Of a stretch of 64,000 nucleotides of DNA, positions 27,056-34,018 are shown piece after piece (the first letter of the stretch is position 1; each line of letters opens with the position of its first letter). Source of the DNA: Uliginosibacterium gangwonense DSM 18521 (lineage in GTDB: Bacteria; Pseudomonadota; Gammaproteobacteria; Burkholderiales; Rhodocyclaceae); contig NZ_KB892846.1 in the NCBI RefSeq assembly GCF_000373965.1, forward strand, positions 248,001-312,000. Reading direction: 5' to 3'. A model generated the notes under the pieces. That model saw nothing but the letters and a program-made list of their open reading frames with translations, searched no databases and was not told where the DNA came from. A program made the translations under genes and the position numbers.

Positions 27056-27070
27056 ATGAAAAAAGTATGA

Positions 27071-27088
27071 ACAACTATAGGTAGTTGT
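27071..27088 (-). promoter_or_regulatory. NrdR-like box 2 upstream of nrdD
   Basis: ACAACTATAGGTAGTTGT has perfect 7-bp arms around TAGG. Its centre is about 31.5 bp from box 1, i.e. three helical turns, the usual spacing of paired NrdR boxes; the CTATA..TAG core resembles the NrdR consensus. Confidence 0.6.
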
Positions 27089-27102
27089 TTGAGCTTGATC
27101 AA
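27089..27102 (-). promoter_or_regulatory. FNR/ANR-like box upstream of nrdD
   Basis: TTGAG-CTTG-ATCAA matches TTGAT-N4-ATCAA at 9 of 10 fixed positions and abuts NrdR-like box 2. Anaerobic activation of a class III reductase operon by an FNR homologue is the expected logic. Confidence 0.6.
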
Positions 27103-27306
27103 ACACGGCTTCTCGATATCGGATTACGAGCCTTGAAGTGTCATGGCAGACACCCAGCAAACACCGGCTTGAGCGGCGCACCGATAAGTTGTCAAGAGAG
27201 TTTGATTGCGTCCACCGGTCGGAATTTCTTGCTTGCAGGCACAGAAAGGTGGTGGACGCAAGTCACATCAACACGCGGCAAGCAGGCCTATCTAGCCTGC
27301 ATATCT

Positions 27307-27798
27307 TCAACCCAAAAAGCGCTTGAACTTGCCCACCACCACGCCCCAGATGGTCAGCTCGGAGCCGTTTTCGAGCAAAATCTCTGCGTCATCGGGATTG
27401 CCGGTTTGCAAGGCTGTTTTGGTGCCACGGTGGTGCAGGCGGCGTACCAGTCGTTCGCCATTGACCAAGGCAACGACGATATGGCCATGCGCGGGACGGA
27501 TGCTTTTGTCGACCACCAGCATGTCACCCGTAAAGATTTCGCTGTCCGCCATGGCATCATCACGCACCTGGATGATGAAACTCGATTCGCCATTGCGCAC
27601 CAGGTAATCATGCACATCCATCCCTGTGCTCTCATCCCCGGCAACAGGTGGCGCTTCGGCCCCCCGCTCTGCCACCGGAGGCAGGCGTTTGCGCATGGCA
27701 CGACGCCTGGGGCGGTGGACCTCGGCACAGGATTCAGGTGGCACAGTGGGCGCGGCACCGACAATGCTGACGAAGGGAAGCGCAAGTTGGGCTGACAT
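27307..27798 (-). CDS. UmuD-like S24 family protein lacking the catalytic Ser and Lys
   Basis: A 163-residue protein whose C-terminal 100 residues align with UmuD: SSFIIQVRDDAMADSEIFTG, DMLVVDKSIRPAHGHIVVAL, VNGERLVRRL, ELTIWGVVVG. Where UmuD has the nucleophile in GDSM this has DDAM (Ser to Ala), and the general-base Lys of TVKKL is Arg in LVRRL. No Cys-Gly or Ala-Gly cleavage site is seen. An extra basic, Pro/Ala-rich segment of about 45 residues lies near the N-terminus. No umuC follows. The start at 27798 lies just after a LexA box, without a clear Shine-Dalgarno. Confidence 0.75.
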   Translation of the reverse strand: MSAQLALPFVSIVGAAPTVPPESCAEVHRPRRRAMRKRLPPVAERGAEAPPVAGDESTGMDVHDYLVRNGESSFIIQVRDDAMADSEIFTGDMLVVDKSIRPAHGHIVVALVNGERLVRRLHHRGTKTALQTGNPDDAEILLENGSELTIWGVVVGKFKRFLG

Positions 27799-27811
27799 GG
27801 CAGAGAGATTG

Positions 27812-27827
27812 CTGTAAATAATTACAG
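27812..27827 (-). promoter_or_regulatory. LexA (SOS) box of the UmuD-like gene
   Basis: CTGTAAATAATTACAG fits CTGT-N8-ACAG with an AT-rich centre, 13 nt upstream of the ATG. It should make the gene SOS-inducible. Confidence 0.8.
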
Positions 27828-27873
27828 TATCCAAAGATGGCACGCCGATGTCAAGCCTGCGGGGGCTTGTACA

Positions 27874-27907
27874 AAAAATGGCGCCCCGGAATCAGGGCGC
27901 CATTTTT
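27874..27907 (-). terminator. Terminator downstream of the phosphoesterase gene
   Basis: AAAAATGGCGCCC (27874-27886) pairs with GGGCGCCATTTTT (27895-27907) around an 8-nt loop, giving a T-run on the minus strand about 100 nt past the stop at 28003. The A/T tracts on both sides allow function in either direction. Confidence 0.82.
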
Positions 27908-27924
27908 GCGACAACGTCAGGCTC

Positions 27925-28003
27925 AGAAGCTGTTCACGATCTGTAACGAGAGGCCGTCAGCGAGGTGAATCACGGCCTCGCAGTAAGATCATGAATAGCT
28001 TCT
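27925..28003 (+). repeat. MITE-like palindromic repeat, copy 2
   Basis: The left end AGAAGCTGTTCACGATCT and the reverse complement of the right end, AGAAGCTATTCATGATCT, match at 16 of 18 positions. Further in, GAGGCCGT pairs with ACGGCCTC. The whole 79 bp can fold into one long hairpin. Its core is 24/26 identical to copy 1 at 5.57 kb. The right tip touches the stop codon of the phosphoesterase gene. No flanking target duplication was recognised. Confidence 0.65.
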
Positions 28004-30417
28004 CAGAAGTCGAACAGGTTCATCAAGTCACCAATGGCGGGGCCGTTCTTGGGCTTGTAGGGCGAAGCCACATTGACCACTGGATTGGGCAGATTATCCC
28101 GGCTGCGCTTCGAGAGGGGCTTGAGGCGCCAGTTGCGCTCGATGAACTTCAGCACCGAGGAGTGATCGTAGTAGGTGTGGTCGATGTAGCCGGTGCGGGC
28201 ATACGGGGACACTGCCAGCATCGGGATGCGTGGGCCATCGCCAAAGAAGTCGATGTTCTGGATATAGCCGCTATCGAAGTGACCACCACCTTCGTCTGTG
28301 GTGATAAGGATTGCGGTGTGCGCCCACAAGCGGGGATTGGCCTTGACCTTGGCGACCAGATCACTCAAAAAGGCTTCATACGCAGCAGGTGCAGAGTAAC
28401 CCGGGTGACCACTGCTGAGGTTTTTCGGCACCACGAATGAGACCGAAGGCAAGGAGCCTGCGGCCACGGCGTTGTAGAAGCTGGTCAGCCCCTTGAGCTG
28501 CCCCAACAGCGCCGGGTTGGAGACCACGTTGGACGAGGCCACCAGCGGGTCACCCAGTACGTTGTACTGCGCGCCTTGCGCGGCAGCTACAGATATGCCA
28601 AATGCTTTGGCATCAGCCGCTACGTCATCAGCTTCACGCCCACCGGTGTACCATCCCCAGCTCACGCCCTTCGCAGTCAGCGCTTCGCCAATTGTGGGCA
28701 GATTCTGCGGGGGATATACATATTTGGTGGTACCTAGCGTCTGTGCCTTGCCCGTCATGTCATACGGCGGATTGTAGTTATTCACGAGGTAATACTTGCC
28801 CGCCTCGCAATTACTCTTGTGACCCCAGGCAGTAAGCTTGTTCAGGATTGCGCCCACACCGGGCTGCGCGGTATCGGCACAGTTCACATAGCTGCCGCCG
28901 GAGTAACCGTCGCGTATGTAAAAGTTGTTGCTGCCTGCCACGGGATCGGGATTTTCAATCTGGTTGACGGGCGGCGTGCTCGCCGTGCCATTGGTGTTGT
29001 AGTACGGCAGATCACCCGTGGCCAGCGCAAAGAAGTTGGCGCCCGTGCCCCCCATAATCCACTGGTGGTAGTTGTCGCTCATGGCATATTGCTGGGCCAT
29101 GCTGGCAAAGAAGGGGGCATCCCCGCTTGCCATGTTCTGGAAGCCCATCAGTTCGCCACCCTGTGCCGGGTTTTGCGCCGTAATGCCATCGGTATCCCCA
29201 CCCTGCCCCGTATTGACGGCTACCCAGGTGAACATGTCCAGGCGGCTGTTATCCCCACCGGTCTGCTGCCACATCTGGAAGAAACGGTGCACAGGGTCGC
29301 CTGTTGCACTCGTGGATGAGGCATAGGGCACGTACTTGGAAATCGGGAATGGGCCGTTCGGCAGGTTCGAAGGGAAACGTGCATCGGCCACGCCACCATA
29401 GAACTGGAAGGTGGTCGGATTCAGAATCCCGGTCATCAAGGGTTGCGGTAGCGTGGCGTAGGCGCTGGTCCGTGTGAGGTCGATGGTATAAGCCGAAGTC
29501 GGTTGTGCCTGGTTTTGCGCCGCCAAGGAAAAGTTCGGGCCAGGGCTGCCATCTGCATTCACGATCCCTTGCGAGAGCAGGTTCATCACGGTCTGCCCTG
29601 CGGGGGGTTGATAGACGCCATAGAGAGCATCAAAGGAGTGGTTCTCGCCCACTACGACAATGACATTGGTGATCGGCGTAACGGTTGCACCATTCGCGTG
29701 CGACTTGGCGTCGTCCAGCGCAGCCGAAGAAAGCTTGGACGCGTCATCCACGCTACCGGTGGCCGGAATGTTGATCACCACCTTGTTGCTGTCTGAGCCC
29801 ACGCTGACCGTGCCGTTATGCACATTGAAGTGGGTCACCTCAAGCAGATTGTCCATCGGATCGCTGCTCGGGTCCGCAACGTAGTTGCTCCCGATCGGGT
29901 CGGATGTCTCCGTTGCAGACACCTTCAAGGCAGCATACAACGGTGCCAAAGCAGCGGTCACATCCTTGGTGGCCTGCTGGATGCTGCTGGCGGTGACTTT
30001 TCCACTGATCTGCGTGGCGGTGGGGGCGCCGCTCAGGGTCGTTGCCAAGGTGCGCTGGGTAATCAAGGAGGTGACCGGTGTCAGATTGACATGCCCACTC
30101 GCACTGCTCGTGACCGAGGACAGCGTACCGGTGCTGCCATCAATTTCCGTAAAACTCGCCGTTAGCACGAAGGGAGCCTGCAAACCCTGTGTGCTGACGG
30201 TGTAATTCCCCATGGCATCGGTGGGTTGCGAGTTGGCCGTCTTGCCATTGGCATCGGTCACCGTGACCGTCACACCCGTTACCGGCACGCCGGAAGCCAC
30301 AACGCCACTCACGCTGGTTGAGCTACCCGTGCTGTCTGCACTGCCACCACCCGAAGAACCACACCCCGCCAAAGCGAAGGCCATACTGCATGCCGCAGCA
30401 ATCAGCTTCATTCTCAT
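28003..30417 (-). CDS. Phosphoesterase/phospholipase C-like lipoprotein
   Basis: An 804-residue exported lipoprotein (lipobox ALAGC, then a Gly/Ser-rich linker). Residues about 35-90 form a carboxypeptidase-regulatory-like beta domain (VSGVVASGVPVTGVTVTVTD). From about 245 the phosphoesterase fold begins: VIVVVGENHSFDALYGVY with metal ligands, GTGANFFALATGD, LITTDEGGGHFD and PRIPMLAVSPYARTGYIDH. This family includes phospholipases C and acid phosphatases; the substrate is not evident. AGGA lies 6 nt before the ATG. Monocistronic, with a terminator downstream. Confidence 0.85.
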   Translation of the reverse strand: MRMKLIAAACSMAFALAGCGSSGGGSADSTGSSTSVSGVVASGVPVTGVTVTVTDANGKTANSQPTDAMGNYTVSTQGLQAPFVLTASFTEIDGSTGTLSSVTSSASGHVNLTPVTSLITQRTLATTLSGAPTATQISGKVTASSIQQATKDVTAALAPLYAALKVSATETSDPIGSNYVADPSSDPMDNLLEVTHFNVHNGTVSVGSDSNKVVINIPATGSVDDASKLSSAALDDAKSHANGATVTPITNVIVVVGENHSFDALYGVYQPPAGQTVMNLLSQGIVNADGSPGPNFSLAAQNQAQPTSAYTIDLTRTSAYATLPQPLMTGILNPTTFQFYGGVADARFPSNLPNGPFPISKYVPYASSTSATGDPVHRFFQMWQQTGGDNSRLDMFTWVAVNTGQGGDTDGITAQNPAQGGELMGFQNMASGDAPFFASMAQQYAMSDNYHQWIMGGTGANFFALATGDLPYYNTNGTASTPPVNQIENPDPVAGSNNFYIRDGYSGGSYVNCADTAQPGVGAILNKLTAWGHKSNCEAGKYYLVNNYNPPYDMTGKAQTLGTTKYVYPPQNLPTIGEALTAKGVSWGWYTGGREADDVAADAKAFGISVAAAQGAQYNVLGDPLVASSNVVSNPALLGQLKGLTSFYNAVAAGSLPSVSFVVPKNLSSGHPGYSAPAAYEAFLSDLVAKVKANPRLWAHTAILITTDEGGGHFDSGYIQNIDFFGDGPRIPMLAVSPYARTGYIDHTYYDHSSVLKFIERNWRLKPLSKRSRDNLPNPVVNVASPYKPKNGPAIGDLMNLFDF

Positions 30418-30638
30418 TTTATTTCCTTACTCTCATCAGGGATTAATCTTGAGCAGGTGTGTGCCCACCGGCAGTAAAAGAGAGTAAAGACGCTGAGTTA
30501 CAGTGCAGTGACGGCCACGTAACAATCTGCCCTTGGAAAACCCGTATCCAATTACATCAGCATAAAACAAACAACTCAAAACAAATACAACAAAGGCATA
30601 AACCCCAAAAAAGTCCGTTTCGCATCATCCAGAAAAAA

Positions 30639-30674
30639 CGCCCGAAGCACCGTAGCCAAACGGTGCTTCGGGCG
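30639..30674 (-). terminator. Rho-independent terminator of the nitroreductase gene
   Basis: CGCCCGAAGCACCGT (30639-30653) and ACGGTGCTTCGGGCG (30660-30674) form a perfect 15-bp stem with a 6-nt loop. On the minus strand a run of six T follows. Confidence 0.92.
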
Positions 30675-30691
30675 CATCGCGCATATTGGTC

Positions 30692-31330
30692 TTACTTGAC
30701 TTCGCTTACAAACTGATTTTTGGCGCGGCGCACCTTTTTCAGATTCACCAGCCAGTCACCTTCAGCGGCACGATAACCAAGAGGCAGCAGGATGACCGAG
30801 CGCAGGCCACGCTCGCGCAGCTTGAGGATTTCATCAACCTTGGCAGGGTCAAAACCTTCCATCGGCGTGCTATCCACACCTTCATACGCAGCAGCAATCA
30901 GCGCTGAACCCAGGCCGATATAAGCTTGGCGGGCAGCGTGCTGATAGTTGGTTTCGGCATCGCGCTGGGGGTAGGTATTCAGGAGCATCTGACGATAGTT
31001 TTCCCAGCCCTCATTCTTGAAGCCACGCTCTTCATTGACCAGATCAAACATCATGTTGATGCGCTCTGCCGTGTAGTTGTCCCATGCGGCAAACACCAGC
31101 AGATGGGAGCAATCGGTAATCTGCCCCTGATTCCAGGCATGCGGCTTGATCTGCTCGCGGATCTCCGGGTTGGTCACCACAATCACTTCATACGGCTGGA
31201 GACCACTGGAGCTGGCAGTCAGGCGAACAGCTTCAAGAATGTGTTCAAGCTTTTCCGCTGACACGGCCTGGCTTGGCTCCATCTTCTTGGTGGCATAACG
31301 CCATTGGAGTTTTTGCAGAAGTTCTGACAT
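30692..31330 (-). CDS. Nitroreductase family NAD(P)H-dependent oxidoreductase
   Basis: A 212-residue flavoprotein of the NfsB-like family. The FMN-binding Arg region is QWRYATKKMEPSQAVSAEKLE at the N-terminus, then RLTASSSGLQPYEVIVVT, and a C-terminal VDSTPMEGFDPAKVDEIL with ILLPLGYRAAEGDW, typical of dihydropteridine/nitroreductases. Likely substrates are quinones or nitroaromatics. AGAGAGGT precedes the ATG. A strong terminator lies 18 nt past the stop. Confidence 0.9.
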   Translation of the reverse strand: MSELLQKLQWRYATKKMEPSQAVSAEKLEHILEAVRLTASSSGLQPYEVIVVTNPEIREQIKPHAWNQGQITDCSHLLVFAAWDNYTAERINMMFDLVNEERGFKNEGWENYRQMLLNTYPQRDAETNYQHAARQAYIGLGSALIAAAYEGVDSTPMEGFDPAKVDEILKLRERGLRSVILLPLGYRAAEGDWLVNLKKVRRAKNQFVSEVK

Positions 31331-31426
31331 GTAGACCTCTCTGAAAGGGTTGGGGGAAGCTGGCTCTCATATTGGGCCAGACAGAACCATTTCAAGCACC
31401 CTGCCCGACCACAATCTTTGGACAGA

Positions 31427-32278
31427 TTACACCAAGGTGGCTTTAAGCAGTTTGCCCAGAGGCGTAGTCGGCCGACCGATCAGATGGCTCAGTTGATGAT
31501 CTGCGCTAAACAGCCCCCCCTTTGAAGCGCCTATGTCAGAATCCGCCAACATCACTGCCAGCGGGGCGGGCAAGCCGACACCTTGCAAGGCGGCAGCAAA
31601 ATCGGCTTCGGAAAGGTTCTGATACACCACCGTTTTGCCAGACTGGCGTGTAATCTCTGCCGCCAGTTCTGCCAGCGTATAGGCTTCGTCCCCCGCCAAT
31701 TCATACACTTTGCCGGCCTGATTGGGTGCCACCAATACAGCGGCTGCGGCAGCCGCATAATCGGCCCGGGCTGCGGAAGAAATTTTGCCCTCCCCTGCGC
31801 TGCCGATGAAAACGCCATGCGCCAATGCGGGCGGCACGCTGGCAAGGTAGTTTTCGGTATACCAACTGTTACGCAGCAATACGTGGGGCAGGCCGGAAGC
31901 CTTCAGCAAGGCTTCCGTCTCACGGTGCTCTGCAGCCAGACCCAGCGGGGAGGTGTCTGCACGCAGAATGCTGGTATAGGCCACCACCCCAACGCCTGCA
32001 CGCTTGGCGGCATCGATGACGTTGCGGTGCTGCGCCACACGCTGGCCCACTTCGCTGGAAGAAATCAGCAGCAACTTGTCTGCCCCCTTGAAAGCGGCAT
32101 CCAGCGTCTCAGGCTTGGTGTAATCGGCAGCGCGAACCTGCACACCGCGCGCTGCCAGATCCGCCGCCTTGGCCGGATCGCGCACAGCAGCCACAATCTG
32201 GGCGGCAGGCAGGCGGTTCAGCAGTTCTTCAATCACCAGACGGCCCAGCTGGCCGGAAGCACCTGTGATAACAATCAT
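31427..32278 (-). CDS. NmrA-type NAD(P)H:quinone oxidoreductase (QorB-like)
   Basis: A 283-residue SDR-like protein. The dinucleotide-binding motif is VITGASGQLGRLVIEEL; family landmarks are LLLISSSEVGQRVAQHRNVIDAA and LPHVLLRNSWYTENY. It resembles E. coli QorB (YtfG), which reduces quinones with NADPH. The ATG at 32278 has AAGGAG 7 nt upstream. It is divergent from an HxlR regulator gene, exactly like ytfG-ytfH, so redox-responsive control is likely. Confidence 0.87.
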   Translation of the reverse strand: MIVITGASGQLGRLVIEELLNRLPAAQIVAAVRDPAKAADLAARGVQVRAADYTKPETLDAAFKGADKLLLISSSEVGQRVAQHRNVIDAAKRAGVGVVAYTSILRADTSPLGLAAEHRETEALLKASGLPHVLLRNSWYTENYLASVPPALAHGVFIGSAGEGKISSAARADYAAAAAAVLVAPNQAGKVYELAGDEAYTLAELAAEITRQSGKTVVYQNLSEADFAAALQGVGLPAPLAVMLADSDIGASKGGLFSADHQLSHLIGRPTTPLGKLLKATLV

Positions 32279-32333
32279 GATAAAACTCCTTGGTTTGGGA
32301 AAGATGAGCTGGCAGAATATCAACCAAACTAAT

Positions 32334-32355
32334 TTTTTGTAAGTACGTACAAAAA
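32334..32355. promoter_or_regulatory. Palindromic operator between qorB-like and hxlR genes
   Basis: TTTTTGTA (32334-32341) and TACAAAAA (32348-32355) are perfect inverted arms around AGTACG. It sits in the 89-bp divergent region, 13 nt before the regulator ATG, so an HxlR dimer probably binds here. Confidence 0.6.
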
Positions 32356-32367
32356 GGTAAGTATGAA

Positions 32368-32781
32368 ATGACGACTCCTGAAGATCCCCCTCGACTCAGG
32401 CTGGCCGAAGTCCTGGCGATGGAGCAAAAAGGCAATCTCTTTGCGGAGCAGTGTCCGTCGCGCGATGTACTCAAGCACGTCACCAGCCGTTGGGGTGTGC
32501 TGGTTCTGGTCGCCTTGCGCAGCGGCACTCACCGTTTCAGCGAGTTGCGCCGCAAAGTGGATGGCGTCAGTGAGCGCATGTTGGCACAAACCCTGCAATG
32601 GCTGGAGGCAGACGGCTTTGTCGCCCGCAAGTCCTATCCCATCGTGCCTCCGCATGTGGAATACAGCCTGACTCCGCTCGGGCTGGAGGTATCCGCCAAA
32701 GTGGAAGCATTGGCAGACTGGATTGAATACAACCTGCCCCAGATTCTGGCTGCACAGGGCAAAATCCCAATCGACCCATAG
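32368..32781 (+). CDS. HxlR family transcriptional regulator
   Basis: A 137-residue winged-helix regulator. The HxlR signature is CPSRDVLKHVTSRWGVLVLVAL then HRFSELRRKVDGVSERMLAQTL, with YSLTPLGLEV as the wing. The Cys in the QCPSRD segment is the redox-sensing position in QorR/YodB-type members. It probably represses the divergent quinone reductase gene and itself through the 32334-32355 palindrome. AAGGT lies about 10 nt before the ATG. Confidence 0.9.
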   Translation: MTTPEDPPRLRLAEVLAMEQKGNLFAEQCPSRDVLKHVTSRWGVLVLVALRSGTHRFSELRRKVDGVSERMLAQTLQWLEADGFVARKSYPIVPPHVEYSLTPLGLEVSAKVEALADWIEYNLPQILAAQGKIPIDP

Positions 32782-32903
32782 TCCCTCCCCTCTTCACAGC
32801 CCCAAGAGTTAAGGCAGGTTAATGGAAGGCGCGGATCATGCAGATATAATGCGCTGTTCCACCAGATTGCCTCTTGCATTCATTTGTGCCGAAAGGATGT
32901 GCT

Positions 32904-34007
32904 GTGAAGCCCAGATATTGGGGAATCCTGTTTGCGGCTGTACTCGTTGTGGGTATCGGGCTTGTCATCGCCAAGCGTGCTCACAAAGCCCCCGCCCCTG
33001 TGCAGGCTCAGGCAGAGCAAGTCTTTGAGCTGGCAAAGGTTGATCTCGTCCCGGTTGTGGATGGGCCGCTGGCGCGCACGGTATCGGTATCCGGCCTGTT
33101 GCAGCCCCTGCGCCAAACCTTGCTCACCGCCGAATTGGAAGGCCGGATTGATGAAGTAATGGTACGCGCTGGCGATAAGGTGGAAAAGAATCAGGTTCTG
33201 GCGCGCATGAATCCTGAAGACCTCGATAGCCGGGTCGCCGAGGCGCGTGCCAATCTGGCCGCAGCCAAGGCCCAGCTTGAGCTGGCCGACCGTACCCAGA
33301 AACGCAACGAAGAACTCATGGCCAAGGGCTTCATCTCGGCCAACAGCCTGGACAACAGCCGCAACACCCTGGATGCAGCACGTGAAGGGCTGCGTGCCCG
33401 TGAAGCACAATTGGCACTGACCCAACAGGCGCTGCCCAAGGCCGTGATCCGCGCCACCCTCAAAGGGGTGGTGGCCGAACGCAACGTGGAAGTCGGGCAG
33501 CATGTGGGGATGAATACGCGCCTGTTCTCCGTCGTAGACCTGACTGAGCTGGAATTCGCGGCCAAGGTGCCGGTCAGCGAAATCAGCGCCATGACGGTGG
33601 GCCAGACCGTCAGCCTGACAGCCGAGGGTAGCGAGCACCCGGTGGAGGGGCGCATCGAGCGCATCTCGCCAGTGGCCGATGATGCTTCCCGCATGATTCC
33701 GCTGTATATCCGTGTCATGAACCGTGACCAAGCCCTCAAGGGGGGCATGGTGGTGCGCGGCAACATCGTCACGGCCGGGCGGGTGCACACCCTGTCGATT
33801 TCCGATCAGGCCATTCGTGATGACAATGGCAAACCCTGGGTGTACTGCCTGACACGCGGCCACCTGGAGCGACGCAATGTGGAGCTTGGCATCCGCGACG
33901 AAGTCAGTGGCCGTATCGAGGTCCGCAGCGGGCTTGTTGCAGGCGAACAGGTGCTGCTGGCACGGGTGCCGCTGTCCAATCCGGCCGTCAAGGTCACAGT
34001 GCGCTAG
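32904..34007 (+). CDS. RND efflux periplasmic adaptor (MFP)
   Basis: A 367-residue membrane fusion protein with an N-terminal membrane anchor (GILFAAVLVVGIGLVIA). The lipoyl/barrel-sandwich halves are GRIDEVMVRAGDKVEKNQVLARM and KAVIRATLKGVVAERNVEVGQHV, with a helical hairpin of about 70 residues between (LAAAKAQLELADRTQKRNEE). It links the pump to an outer-membrane channel. GTG at 32904 with AAAGGA 6 nt upstream is the chosen start. The pump gene follows after 11 nt. Confidence 0.9.
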   Translation: MKPRYWGILFAAVLVVGIGLVIAKRAHKAPAPVQAQAEQVFELAKVDLVPVVDGPLARTVSVSGLLQPLRQTLLTAELEGRIDEVMVRAGDKVEKNQVLARMNPEDLDSRVAEARANLAAAKAQLELADRTQKRNEELMAKGFISANSLDNSRNTLDAAREGLRAREAQLALTQQALPKAVIRATLKGVVAERNVEVGQHVGMNTRLFSVVDLTELEFAAKVPVSEISAMTVGQTVSLTAEGSEHPVEGRIERISPVADDASRMIPLYIRVMNRDQALKGGMVVRGNIVTAGRVHTLSISDQAIRDDNGKPWVYCLTRGHLERRNVELGIRDEVSGRIEVRSGLVAGEQVLLARVPLSNPAVKVTVR

Positions 34008-34018
34008 GAGACTCTACC

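Larger units (their letters stand above)
26966..27306. other. nrdD upstream region
   Basis: The first 137 bases hold the nrdD leader, -10, two NrdR-like boxes and the FNR-like box. From 27103 to 27306, downstream of the UmuD-like gene, no gene, terminator or umuC remnant was recognised. Confidence 0.6.

Noticed and set aside
27103-27306. A possible umuC remnant after the UmuD-like gene
   Set aside because: No reading frame or motif of a Y-family polymerase could be seen in this stretch.
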